DNA from: Calendula officinalis
Taxonomy: Eukaryota; Streptophyta; Magnoliopsida; Asterales; Asteraceae
Direction: 5' to 3'
NCBI GenBank assembly: GCA_963853835.1
Contig: OY970822.1
Coordinates: 83,123,135 to 83,187,134 of the forward strand
Length of the DNA stretch: 64,000 nt
Part shown: positions 11,006-22,801 of the stretch, one piece after another
Position numbering within the stretch: the first letter of the stretch is position 1
Layout of the letters: each line of letters starts with the position of its first letter
Translations under genes and position numbers: made by a program
Notes under the pieces: generated by a model
What the model saw: the letters and a program-made list of their open reading frames with translations, nothing else
Databases searched by the model: none
What the model was told of the DNA's origin: nothing

Positions 11006-11014
11006 GATTACAAG

Positions 11015-11383
11015 TGTTGTTTAGAACGAAATGTAAATATGCAATTCTCTCTTTTAAAACAACAAAAATTATAAGCATACATGATAAAATGTGAACTAAT
11101 TTGATTTTAATTGTACCAAAACTTTACAGTGTGCATTTTTTTTATCGTATATTATAATCTTGAGTAAACTAAAGAAATTATTCGTGGTTTTTCGAATTCT
11201 ACGATTTTGTACCTAGATTATATTTTCGTATTTTTTGTCCCTATGATCTTCAAATTTTATTTTCTTCGTCCATTTTGATATAAAATGACCCAAATACCCT
11301 TTAAAGCATACAAACCAAATCCAATGCCTCAATCCAGATGTAAAATATCAGAAATCAACAAGTTTTTGACTTTTTCACAATGT
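11015..11383. other. Spacer downstream of the F-box pseudogene
   Basis: AT-rich. Bases about 11,165-11,285 weakly resemble one end of the MITE at 14,694-15,005. No gene is seen. Confidence 0.35.
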
Positions 11384-12994
11384 TCACGAGTTATCATTGA
11401 AACTGCTATTACCATATGACCACCTCATGAAACTATAAGGCACAAGACCCCTACCTCCAAAAAGCCCAAACCTTGACCTGAGAAACGACGAGCTAGACCT
11501 AGTTAGCACCTCGGGCTCGGGTTCAGTGACAGCCACGTGGCTCACTGCAGCTACATCACTAGGTTCGGATACAACTGCACAAACATCCAAATTAACCACC
11601 AATGATTCCCTTCTAGCCCTTAACAAATCCCCAACTTCACATATTACATTTCTACATTTCTTCACCTTAATCTTCACCAAATTAGGGCAACCCCATGCAA
11701 ATGCTTCAACTCCTTCATCAGAAACAGGACACCCCTTGATACACAGTTTTTTCAATGCGATGCATTTTGCTGCAATACACGAAATCTCCAAATCGGCTAT
11801 TGTCTCACTTCCACACAGAGCTAATCGTTCCAATTTCTTACAATTCGTTGCAATGGCTTCTAGGCTAATGGAGCTAGGTTAATCCCGATTAATACCAATT
11901 CTTGAAGGTTCATGCTCTGTTTTGCAATGGCAATCAAACCTTCATTTCCTATCTTATTTGTTCTCCAACCATCAGTGTGAACTTTTCTTAAGTACTTACA
12001 GTGCTCAGCAACCGCAATCAGACCAACATTTGTGCATTGTGGTGTTTTAACTATATGTAAAATTTCTAAATTAGAACAATTAGCTAGTGCAGAGAGACCG
12101 ATATCGCTTACATGAATTCTTTCCATATGGACTTCGATTAAACAGTTATTTGAAGCTGCGATCGTCTCTAATGATCTGTCCCAATCTCCTAAACATCGCA
12201 GCAATTTCAAGGTTTTCAGACTCTTAAATCGGCTAATCAAAGGTTCGAATAATTGACCGTTGTAAAGCTCTTTAAGACATATGATTATAAGCGATGAAGC
12301 AGCAGCTCCGCCTCCGGCTCCGGTACCGATCAGCTCTGTAACGCCGCCATCGTTGATGCTACGTAACCGCTTAACGGAGAGTTCCTCGAGTGAACAACAA
12401 TTATCGAGGAATACGTTCATTCCTTTAGCTCCAAACATGCACGATCCACATGAAAACTTCTTCAATTTCTTGCAGTAATTTGCTAACAACGCCAAGCCTA
12501 CATCGGTAATTTCACGGCAACCGCGGAGTTGATGCTCGTGAGGTTAGGGCAGCGGGAGGAGGTGAGGAACAATCCGTCATTGTTTATGCTAACGAATCTG
12601 CGGTCGCACCGGAGAACGAGTTTCGTAAGTAAGTCAAATCTCGTAAAAATGTACGGAATGAAAGGTAGGAGCTCCGATTTGGCGTTGAGAGTGAGGCGGT
12701 GGCGGCTCTGACTTTCGACAAGTAGCCATCTACGAGATACTAGTGAGCAATTATTACGATTTCAGAGCCGAGGAAATGGAAAATTAGGGCTAAGCATTCA
12801 TCGGGAATTTCGTATGTATAATCGATCATGGTAGTAATATCGTCGGGAATTTCAATACATGTCTCATTTTTGGGCATAGCGATTAGAATTTCTGGCTGAT
12901 TGGAGTAAACGAGTGTGTGAGGGTGGTGGTGGTGGTGGACTGACCGCTCCAGGGGCAGCGGAGACGGCGCGTCGGAGGAAGATGATTGACCCAT
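11384..12994 (-). pseudogene. VFB/SKIP2-type F-box LRR pseudogene (three frameshifts)
   Basis: Intact relatives are substrate receptors of SCF ubiquitin ligases with an N-terminal F-box and C-terminal leucine-rich repeats. The N-terminus begins MGQSSSSDAPSP and the F-box starts IPDECLALIFHFLGS. LRR blocks include KKFSCGSCMFGAKGMN, EELSVKRLRSINDGG and ERLALCGSETI. The span of about 537 codons matches the family, whose genes are typically intronless. Frame breaks occur at about 12,760 (inside the F-box, apparently a few bases lost), about 12,525 (before the segment that reads in the frame of ALLANYCKKLKKFSC) and about 11,880 (before LERLALCG, one base lost). Conserved protein continues in a new frame after each break, so the gene is recently broken or the assembly carries indel errors. 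A five-residue His run lies near the N-terminus. Confidence 0.88.
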
Positions 12995-13840
<846 letters not shown>

Positions 13841-14023
13841 ATATTTGAAGATGGAATAAACGAACATGTTAAGGGTAATGCAGTTTCCTCGTGGGCTCAA
13901 TATCGAAACTACTATTATTTTTCTCAAATGTCATCGTTTGAGAAATTAAGAAAGAACTGATCCTGAAATGCCTTTTGAAGAAGCTCATCTTGTTCTTGAT
14001 GATGTTTCTTTGAAGGTCGCAGT

Positions 14024-14243
14024 CAGGGGCGTCTCTGAGATTTTGAAAGGCCCTGTGCGAAAACACGAAAATAGGCCCCCTGAATACAAGATTTTTATAA
14101 AAAATTGGATTTTCTAATTTGTTTTCTATTAAATTATTAACTTGGCTTAAATTTTAATATTATATATATAAGATATATATAAAAATTGGGCCCCCGATAA
14201 AATATGGGCCATGTGCGGCTGTACCTCCTCAAAGACACCCCTA
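14024..14243. mobile_element. hAT-type MITE (220 bp) with 8-bp TSD
   Basis: Flanked by perfect 8-bp direct repeats GTCGCAGT (14,016-14,023 and 14,244-14,251). Ends are CAGGGGCGTCTCTGAG and, in reverse, TAGGGGTGTCTTTGAG. The 8-bp duplication and short imperfect TIR fit the hAT superfamily. It is noncoding. It sits at the end of the first VPS13-like exon block. Confidence 0.85.
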
Positions 14244-14693
14244 GTCGCAGTGGTAATAAACCCTTTTACTTTTTAATGAAGTAGTGTTCACTTTTTTTTC
14301 TAATTCTAATTTATTGAGATTAAGAAAAGACAACGTGTTTATAGGCTCAATATCATGATTGGATTCGACTTCTTGAGTTTATATCTAAATATAAATCATA
14401 TGTCGAGGTTTCACATTTAAGGCCTTTTGTGTCACTTAGTGAAGGTCTCACTTTTAAGACCTATTGTGTCGGTTAGTAACTTTGGTGGAATTATTCTTCT
14501 CAAGCTGCACTACAGCAGAAAAATGTATGATAAGATATTTATTTTCTGAATTTGAAAATTGATAGATGATTTTGAACTTTTTTTCTATTACAAAATTCAA
14601 ACATTCCATATTTAAAAATAAATCCCAACTTACATTTTAAAACTTCAAACTATACGTTTCTATATCCATATTCGATATTAACTTTGTAAAGAG

Positions 14694-15005
14694 TAAATTA
14701 CACAAACTGTCTCTGTGGTTCTTATGAAATTATAAGTTTCATTCGTGACGTCTTTTATTATACAATAGTCCCTAATATTGAAACTTGTAACATCAATGGT
14801 CCCTAATCTTTAAATTTATAAAAAGATCCATAATTTTTTGAAACTTGTAACAAAAATGATGTATTAAATATTAACGACATTTATTGCTATAGGGAGCATC
14901 GTTGTTACAAGTTACAAAATCAGGGATTGTAGGTGTAATAAAATAAGTCGAGGGATGAAATCCAAAATTTATAAAAACTACAGGGATGATTTGTATAATT
15001 TTAAT
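14694..15005. mobile_element. AT-rich inverted-repeat element in the VPS13 relic
   Basis: The left end AATTACACAAACTGTCTCTG and the reversed right end AATTATACAAATCATCCCTG are imperfect inverted copies, and the interior is self-complementary in part. No target duplication could be fixed. It lies between VPS13-like exon blocks, presumably in a former intron. Confidence 0.5.
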
Positions 15006-16498
15006 TTACTACTACATAAACAAAAAGCATTATTAATTTTCTAATGAATTTGACATATTCTCTCATTTTTGTTACTAATATTTGGTACAGACTAATTCTA
15101 GATGTATTTGCTTGTTAAATTATGTGACTTTTGGCTGCTGATAATTTTTTTATGTTGGTTAATTCAGTTATAGGTTATCATGGGCCCAAATTCAACAGTT
15201 CAGTAGTCTTCGATATATTCAGCTGTATGGTTGTTCACTGCAACAATTGTCAGATTCTGATGGGTCAGATGAACATAGAAATATTGAAAGAGATCTTGAC
15301 CCAAAAGTAATTTTTTTGAATGATCAGATTATTATAACCAAGTTTGTTCCATATGACACTACTATCTTCTATAAGTCTGATCACTTTGCAGGTTCCTCAA
15401 AAATAACATCAACGAATTTATTTAAAGCAATTACTTGAAATCGATGTCAAAACAGAACCATGTATTGATATGTTATGATGATTATGCCTCATTTCTTAAA
15501 CCAGGAATGGATAACTTGGAATACGATTTTGATTAATTCCACCTGAATCATCCCTCACTAACACTCCATGATTTTTCTTTTTCTCTTTTGCTTTCAATGA
15601 TATTTTAATCTAATTTGATCGTCTTTTTTCAATAATCAGAATCCAGCTGATGATTTTGACTCTTCAAAGATTGATCATCGTGATTTGCTAACAAATAAAC
15701 TTGAAGAACATAATAGCAATGGTTTTGAACCAGGAGCATCCACATTCAGTGTAACATCCTAAAATCGGCCTAGTTGTTTTAGGTATATATTGATATTTGG
15801 AAAAATATCTATTTGACCCTAGATGGAATAAATTGACTAAATGCTAAATTGATTGTTTGACCTTTTGTCCTTTTGTGATATTTTAATCAAGGGATTAAAA
15901 TATCCGTTTTCTGAAATGTTTAAATGAAAATGTGATTTTTATATCTTTAGATTCCTTGTCGGATTTCGTTTCCAGAAATGCTTTCGTTTTAAAATTGGAA
16001 CCCGTTTGGTATTTTAAATAAATTAACTACGAAAGGGACTTTTTAGATTGTATTGCTTAAAAGTGAAAAAAAATCACCAAGTGGGTCCCCCACCTTTGTT
16101 TGACCGGTTGGGGAGTGGGGAAATCCCCCACTTTGTTTCCTTCACCAATCCATCTCATTCTATCTCTCCCTCTCTCTCCATACGTCTCTCTCCCTCTCTC
16201 TAAACCTCCATCATCTTCTTCAAGTTCTTGAGTTTATCTTGAAGATCCCTAGCTTGTTTCTTGGCCAATCATTAATCCGAACCCGTTTTTTAATAGCTCT
16301 TGAGGTAAGCTTCAACCTATATGTGTTCGTTTTCGATTTCATGATAGTTGATAAATTAGGGTTTATGTGTTCTTGAGATTTGGTTGGTGATTATGGTGTT
16401 AGATGTTATATTAAGTGTTTATGCAAAGTTTGACATGTATTGTTGCATGAGTACAAGTGTTTTAGCACAAGGTACAACTTTTTTAGCAAAATGTACAC

Positions 16499-16549
16499 AT
16501 GTGTGTGTGTGTGCGCGTGTCCGTGTGTGTGTGTGTGTGTGTGTGTGTC
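16499..16549. repeat. (GT)n microsatellite in the solo LTR
   Basis: Alternating TG/GT dinucleotides with a few interruptions (GTGCGCGTGTCC). It drives a spurious 64-residue ORF. Confidence 0.95.
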
Positions 16550-17704
16550 AATTGTGTGATGTTGGATTATGCTTCTAACTAGACTTAATATGGGTTTTAA
16601 TGTTAATGTGGGTTAAATTAATATGTAGGAAGTGTTACTTGTCATGATGGTTAGTTATGACATGTTGGGTGGAATTGTTAGTACCATGTCTGTGTCTAAA
16701 TGATAGGTTAGTAAATGGATTGTTAGTGACTAGTTAATGTGTTGTATGACTAGATGGTGGTAAAATGTTATTTGTATGTTTTATGGGTTTTGTGGTTTGG
16801 TTATGTTGAATAATATGTCAAAGTTGTTAGTTATGGATTATGTCAAGTTTTGGTGAGATTTAATGAAATGCTAGTTAGTGTTTGGGTGATTTGGGTCAAA
16901 AGATATAGCTTGTGATTTTGAAGTAAATATAGTTGAGGTATGATAGCTATGAACTTGTTGGATTGATTGACTAGTTATGTTTTGCTAAATGTGGTAGCTT
17001 ATGGACGAAGGTGGCGATTTGTTATGTTATAAGTTGGAAGTTGGTAATTTGTGGTAAAATGGCTAAATGGGTCATAGGGACCATTAGACTTGACTTGTTA
17101 GAGTTTTAACATGAAATGTTGTTTAATGTCATGGTAAAGTTCATTGTAAGATTAAAGAGGTAATAATTGGTCATGTTGACAATTATGTGATTTTTGACCC
17201 GTTTGGGCCAATTGGTAGTAAAATGACTAAGACACTTGAATTGTGAAAGTATAAGTATTTGGTCGGGTTTATGTGATTAGAAATGTTATTGATGACAATT
17301 GGTAAATTGTAAGTTGATGATATGATTATAGTGGTAGGATGTATTATTGTTTAATAATCCGGTTTGACCCGTTTGAATGAAAGACTTGCAAATGACTAGT
17401 TGACTTGTTAGGTACGTGTAAACGGTCATGACATGTTCATATGATGATTTAAGTGTTTGGTTATCTAGTTAGTGCAAGTGTTAGTGTTAAATGTATATTT
17501 AACATTGTTTATAATTTGGTGGAATTATATACTAATTCAGTATTCCTTTGGTATACAGGAATCGGGATTGAGACTCAGAAACATTAGACCTCTGAGTTCG
17601 GCAAGTGGAAGGTTTCGGTGAGTGGATTTAACCTCCAACTTGTGTTCGGTTACAATTGGTTCGGTATATGCATACTTGGTAAAATTGCAGGAATTGTGCC
17701 AGCT

Positions 17705-17850
17705 TCGGGAAGTTCGCGACGCGAACTAGAGTTCGCGAAACGCGAACTCGAGACAGGGAATTATGGAGTTGATCGCGAACACTTCGCAACTGAGTTCCCG
17801 AACGCGAACACGAGTTAGCGACGCGAACCCGAGTTCGCGATGTGAACTCA
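17705..17850. repeat. Cluster of TTCGCG/CGCGAA palindromic repeats
   Basis: Several near-palindromic units such as GTTCGCGACGCGAACT and AGTTCGCGAAACGCGAACTC occur within 150 bases. Comparable clusters occur in the other LTRs at 50,600-50,690, 50,870-51,025 and 57,388-57,543, so this is a recurring LTR feature. Confidence 0.8.
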
Positions 17851-18660
17851 GTTGCAATGGTTTTTTCGATGTGAATTTTGTATCTTGCTTGCTAGTTTAG
17901 TACCTATTTGCTAGTATTGAGACAAATAGATTATGTGCACATATGTGAAGAGACTTTGCTTGATTTGTGGCAACAACTCGGTAAGTGGGCAACCGAGGTT
18001 TGAGAAGTCAGTGCGCTGAGCATCGGGTATCGACTAATAGGGTATCCGACCTTGCCTGTATTTGTTGCATGGTTAAGGGGAGGGAGTTGCCCGGGTGTTG
18101 GATACGAAACGCTATCGGTTACCGTGGTTTTGGCGGACCATGGTTTAAGGCTCCGGCAGGACCCCGATCTTCTCGAACAAACAGTGTTATGTGATTACGT
18201 GGCTTTTAGATCGTAGCGATGTCTATGCTAGCTTGTTGTGCTTTATATAATTTGTAGATTATATTCATTCACTTAGCTTTGTGCTAATCCCTCCCTCGTT
18301 GAATCTTTTCAGGTGATCGGTGCTTTGGACGGGATGATTGACCAAGCTCAGTTGTTATGTTTTGAAAATGAGTCATGCCGTTTATTAACACCGTTAAATA
18401 TTATTATTATTATTATTATACTTATTATTATTATTTGGAGTTTATTTTGGGACATTTGGTTTGTAAACCTAAACCTAAACTATATATTATCTATATGCTT
18501 CTGCCCTTCAAAAAAAAAAAAAAAAAACGTTCTTTAAATTTTGCGGTGTTACATTCAGAAACATGTAACATTAAATGAACTCATGACAGTTGTTACAACT
18601 GCTAATGCGTCATTGGATTTCAACAATTTATGGAATCCTATACCAAACCTCATGTGTTGA

Positions 18661-19597
18661 ACCAACTACGTCTTTTTAGATATTAAAATATTTCTGATTT
18701 TCATTTAAATAACAATAATTCACTTGTTTTATGTCATCAGCAGCTCCACAAAAACTTAAGGTTAGTTGCTTGTTCATACAAATGGTGCCGTGTCAAACCA
18801 ATATATTTAGCTGATACGGAAACGAGTCAAAATCAAAATAATTAGCCAATACAGAAATGGGTCGACTTTTACTATACATGTGGGGGTCCCATATAGAAAA
18901 TAAAATATATAGCATTTCGTACTATTGTTTCAGGAGTACATTTGCAAAATTTAAGTATTTCGGCCAATTTATATTTTTATAATCTTATGTATTTAATCCA
19001 AAGATAATTACTAGTATGCAACTATAATGACATTTTGCGAACGAATAGATATATAGTAAAATGTGTATTTGTAAACCTAAATGGATTATCTTTAAATAAA
19101 GAACATTGTATAAAGTAAATAGATTACTACTTGTTATTTATATTTGAGAGAATCTAATTAATATTTGGCCGTTGATAGACTTGCTTCAATTTGACTATAA
19201 GTCTTACATAATGTAAAGATCCAGAAAAATTAAGCATTTTAGAACTGATTCTTAAAACATGTATACCCAATTACCATAACCGTTAAATAGTTTTTTGTAC
19301 CGTATTTTGGTTTGTGAATACAAATGTGATTTTATATATTGTAATAATATAAGAACCAATGCAGGAATACTTTAAATGGTTATGATTTAAACCCCTGGAA
19401 ATTACAATAAAAAGCATTTCTTTTAAAACGATTTGGTGACCGGCGATGAGTCACATACGATTACTATTACCACGAACAACCCACTTACAACATTTCCAGC
19501 GGGCATCCCTAACTATTGGCAAATGCTAACTATGACCCTCTTATTTTAATTAAACGACATAAACACCTTACTAACAGTTGCATAACACACGATTTTG
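18661..19597. other. AT-rich spacer
   Basis: Between the VPS13 relic and the peroxidase pseudogene. No ORF, RNA gene or clear transposon end was identified. Confidence 0.4.
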
Positions 19598-20450
19598 TTA
19601 ATTAAAACTTAAGCAGTCCCTTCTCACTTCTCCATGATCACCCATTTTAACACTGACCCGCCCGAGTTGCCTCATCCCAGATATAAAAGCGTCATTAAAA
19701 TTAAGAGCATTTTGGGCGAAATCCTCAACCGTGGACCGAGACGCTGGGTTCTTAAACAAAGTCTAATCAGATGTAACAAACCCCCACCGGCATGGGCGGT
19801 ACCAAAAAATTTATTCAAAAGTGGGCAAAATATTTTGACTTGCCGAATTTTATCAAAGGTGGGCAAAATTTTTTGGTGCAAGTTAGACGTAAGATACGAC
19901 TTGTATTGGTTATATCCCATATATAATAAATCTTTTGATTAACAAAAAACGAAAAAAAATAAATCAACCAATAAAAAATTATATTAATTGGAAAAAATTT
20001 GGGGTAGGCAAATGCCCACCCTACCCACCCCTTGGTACCGCCCATGCGATAAGATTTTGGTAATAAATGTTGTCGAAAACATCTGGAGTTTGTGGGTCCA
20101 TGGTTATAACTCCACCCGGGTTCCCATTTTCGAGGGGCAAGAAGCCATTAACTGTTGGCATAGGTTGGGTCCATTGACGGGTCAACTTTTGAGGTTTGTA
20201 AAAACGAGTACAGTCGGTCTGAGAAACTTTTGAAGTGGGCAAAACCGAGTGTGTGGGCCTTCGAGAGTGCAATTATGTCAACCTGTGACATCTTGTGCTT
20301 GGCAAAGATTATGTTGAGTTTACGCAGGTTAAATCGGGGTTGCGGTATCTGTCCGAAAACCCGTGATGTTTTTGAGATAAGGCCGTCTCGCCTCCTTAAT
20401 TCCACACTGAACACAAAACCCCCAACCTGAATTATAACTGTCAATATGGG
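19598..20450 (-). pseudogene. Class III peroxidase pseudogene, 3' part
   Basis: Class III peroxidases are secreted haem enzymes acting on phenolics in the cell wall. On the minus strand the relic reads VELRRRDGLISKTSRVFG and FNLRKLNIIFAKHKMSQVD, then the proximal-His segment ALSKAHTLGFAH. In another frame follows TMDPQTPDVFDNIYYQNL. After a MITE insertion it continues with DFAQNALNFNDAFISGM, RQLGRVSVK and the C-terminal RRDCLSFN with stop TAA at 19,598-19,600. Damage: the 5' exons are missing (no similarity beyond about 20,450), there is a frameshift near 20,200-20,220, a TAG replaces a Gln in the TSDQ motif, and Gly and Cys near the proximal His are changed. The locus is certainly non-functional. 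Confidence 0.88.
19791..20046. mobile_element. Palindromic MITE (about 256 bp) inserted in the peroxidase relic
   Basis: Ends are near-perfect inverted repeats: GCATGGGCGGTACCAA at the left and TTGGTACCGCCCATGC at the right. Internal AAGTGGGCAAAATTTT-like motifs repeat. Peroxidase coding similarity stops at one end and resumes at the other, which fixes the insertion. The target duplication is too short or degraded to call, so the superfamily is open. Confidence 0.8.
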
Positions 20451-20469
20451 CTCAAAGATAACATGTGTG

Positions 20470-21127
20470 GGTCAAAATGTTGTATCCTCCAAGATTGCAC
20501 AACTAATGTTGTTTTTGAACCTTTTGGAAAAATAATGCTAGAGGGGTATGGCATACCCGGTTTGAACCACATGGCGACACGTGGCGCAAAAAGGGTACCT
20601 CATACCCGGTTTGCTTTTTGACTGAAAAGGGGACCTTATTCCCGATTTGAAGTCTGACCCGGGGTACCCCATACCCGGTTTGAACTTGTTCTGCTGTGTA
20701 TATAAAGTAAGCCAAGATCACAAATAAATCACACCCTCCATACAATCTTTTTGTGTCATACCCCTTTTTTTTAAATAAATTATAAAAATAAAAGCTCAAA
20801 ATAACATTTTTTTTATTACGATGTGGCGATGACAAAAAGCGTTAAACATTAAACTTCAACTACAACTTCTGGATTCCTTTTAGTTGAGCTTTTATTTTTA
20901 TAATTTATTTTAAAAGAAAATGGGGTATGACACAAAAAGATTGTAGGGAGGGTATGATTTATTTGTGATCTTGGCTTCCTTAATATACACAACAGAACAA
21001 GTTCAAACTGGGTATGGGGTACCCCGGGTCAGACTTCAAACCGGGAATGCCATGCCCCTTTAGCATTATTTTTGCATATTGTTAAAAAACAGCATTAATT
21101 GTGCAATCTTGGAGGATACAACATTAT
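20470..21127. repeat. Foldback element: long inverted repeat with arms of about 240-310 bp
   Basis: The left arm (about 20,474-20,785) is closely inverted in the right arm (about 20,888-21,125). Both contain ATGTTGTATCCTCCAAGATT, ACCCGGGGTACCCCATACC and AATCTTTTTGTGTCATACCCC (the last within a longer match). A loop of about 100 bases separates them. The left arm holds an extra segment near 20,565-20,635 that the right arm lacks. It is noncoding. A transcript would fold into a long hairpin. Confidence 0.85.
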
Positions 21128-22054
21128 TTATGTAAATGTTAATTTGGAGAGAAGAGAGAGAAAATGAAGGAAATAAAAATTTTGTTGTGTTTCAGAGTTT
21201 TTTTTATAAAAGAAAGGAAAAGAAGAGAAATTTTCATTAATTGCAATTACCAAACTAATCTTGTCATTACCTAATTTATATACACATTTTAAGGACAAAA
21301 TTGTAAATGTGTTAACTTTCTTCCTTTTTTTTCCAACTTAGGAACACAAAACACGTTGATTTTCGTTTCTTTTCTATCCGACTCGGGAACACAAAAAGGA
21401 AAAATATTTTCTTCTCAATAACTTTTATTTTCTCTTTACTTCTCTTCCTTTTTTGTTCTTTTCTTTGATCTACATAGTGTGGAACACACTATTAAAGTTT
21501 TTAGTCATTTTTGTCGTGTTTGTCTGTTTGTTTGGCTTTAGATTATATGGACGCAAAATGTTAATGACTTAACGGAGTGGATGGAAAAACGTAAAAATCA
21601 TCGTCAAATGGATTACGTGATATCGTTTACTTTTCGTTAATTTTTCTCTCCCACAGGCCACTGCACTATAAATTAGTTTTTTAATTATCATATTCGATTA
21701 CGTTAACGATGTTTTTAATGTTATGTTCTCTGAGTTGCAATTTACTACTCGTATATTTTTATTGCAGTTCTTTTACTACATTTCCTGGAGTTTTTTTACT
21801 GCAGTTTTACTGCTGCATTTTGACTGTGGTTCTTTTACTGTTTTTTAACTGCAGTTTTTACAACGGTTTTCTTTATTGTTTTTCTTTGCATTTTTTTACC
21901 GCATTTTTCCTGTGCTAATGCAGTTTTTTAAAACATCAACAAAAATTCAATTCTAACATAACCATCAGGTTAAATTGGAAAGGGATACATTCAATATGGA
22001 AAATCAATGGCTCTTAAAATAGATAAGATACCATTTAAAAAAACCCTTTATTAA
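21128..22054. other. Spacer with low-complexity T-rich sequence
   Basis: Bases about 21,720-21,930 contain recurring TTTTACTGCAGTTTT-like words. The 69-residue hydrophobic ORF they produce is an artefact of composition. No gene is supported. Confidence 0.5.
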
Positions 22055-22069
22055 CTTACTTTCACCAGA

Positions 22070-22298
22070 TAACCAATTGGTCTAGATCAATTGGCCACCA
22101 AGGGTTGCCTTGGGGAGTTTATCTTCAAGAGGTCTTGGGTTCAAGACTTGTTGGAGGCATTCTTTAGGAGAATAAAAGGTGGTGGGGTTTATTCCCCACA
22201 AAAAGGAGATGTTCGAGGAATGCATACTGCCCGCTTGGATGTCACTGCATTTGTCGAACCACTAACTTACTAACTTGCCGTTCAAAAAAAAAAAAAAA
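22070..22298 (+). mobile_element. tRNA-derived SINE with target-site duplication
   Basis: About 229 bp. It starts near an A-box-like TGGTCTAGATCAATTGG and carries a B-box-like GGGTTCAAGACT about 50 bases on; it ends in an A tract of about 15. Imperfect 15-bp direct repeats CTTACTTTCACCAGA (22,055-22,069) and CTTACTTTAACCAGA (22,299-22,313) flank it. An internal RNA polymerase III promoter, a poly-A tail and a 15-bp duplication together define a SINE. It would be mobilised in trans by a LINE. Confidence 0.88.
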
Positions 22299-22313
22299 CT
22301 TACTTTAACCAGA

Positions 22314-22801
22314 ACCTATCATGCGTGAGACTGGTAAACCCTATCTGTTATTTTTTATCAGATCTAGGAATCAGAAACTAGACCACTTAAGCCGGTTCTG
22401 GGTCGGTTTGATTCCTATTTTCCGGTTTTAATACACACCCCTAGACAAATCCCACTATTTTAGGTGGGTTTGAGATTAAGATTCCATCATTTCATGGGTT
22501 TAGTAAAACCCCACCCCTGAACCTAACACCTAATATTACTTTCATACCCATTTCATCATTACCAAACCCTCGAACCAAACACTTCATTAGTGGTACATCT
22601 GTGGTGGTTTTAGTACCAAATTTCTTTTGTGCAAACGAGTTTGCCAATATGAAACTCATATTTTTGTTTGGATCACCAACTTATACACAAAAAAGGCTGC
22701 AAGTGGTGTATATTAACATACACAATTCAATGTCATAACAAGAAAAGTAATTCAAGATAAAGAAATAGAAGATAGTTTGCATCATGAAGAAAGTAAAAAC
22801 A
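22314..22801. other. Spacer / 3' flank of EB1C
   Basis: AT-rich with no ORF of note. It should include the EB1C 3' UTR at its right end. Confidence 0.4.

Larger units (their letters stand above)
15750..18553 (+). mobile_element. Solo LTR of a Tekay-like Ty3/gypsy element (2804 bp)
   Basis: Starts TGTAACATCC and ends GCGGTGTTACA, with perfect 5-bp target duplications TTCAG (15,745-15,749 and 18,554-18,558). No internal region is present, so this is the product of recombination between two LTRs. Its first 370 bases align with the start of the minus-strand LTR ending at 60,311, and its segment near 18,060-18,160 aligns with 50,330-50,430 (reverse). It is therefore the same family as the old right-hand element. 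It contains a GT run, a TTA run and a cluster of TTCGCG/CGCGAA palindromes. The small ORFs inside are not genes. Confidence 0.93.
13841..18660 (+). pseudogene. VPS13-like gene relic split by transposon insertions
   Basis: Scattered exon-like blocks match plant VPS13, a very large bridge-like lipid-transfer protein at membrane contact sites. Block 1 (13,841-14,023, after a CAG acceptor) reads IFEDGINEHVKGNAVSSWAQ then DPEMPFEEAHLVLDDVSLKV in another frame. Block 2 (about 14,345-14,454) reads AQYHDWIRLLEFISKYKSYV and SHLRPFVS. Block 3 (about 15,172-15,316) reads LSWAQIQQFSSLRYIQLYG and NIERDLDPKVI. Order and spacing follow the VPS13 N-terminal region, but frames are shifted, residues are missing and the rest of the more than 3000-residue protein is absent. 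Blocks at about 15,640-15,749 and 18,554-18,660 are exon-like but unrecognised. Two MITEs and a solo LTR interrupt the locus. The family call rests on motifs I recall. Confidence 0.75.

Noticed and set aside
12901..12940. Histidine run as a metal-binding domain
   Set aside because: A short trinucleotide-type run near the N-terminus of a frameshifted F-box pseudogene; no other metal-binding features.
21709..21918. 69-residue hydrophobic Cys/Phe-rich ORF
   Set aside because: It comes from T-rich low-complexity sequence; no promoter or conserved motif.
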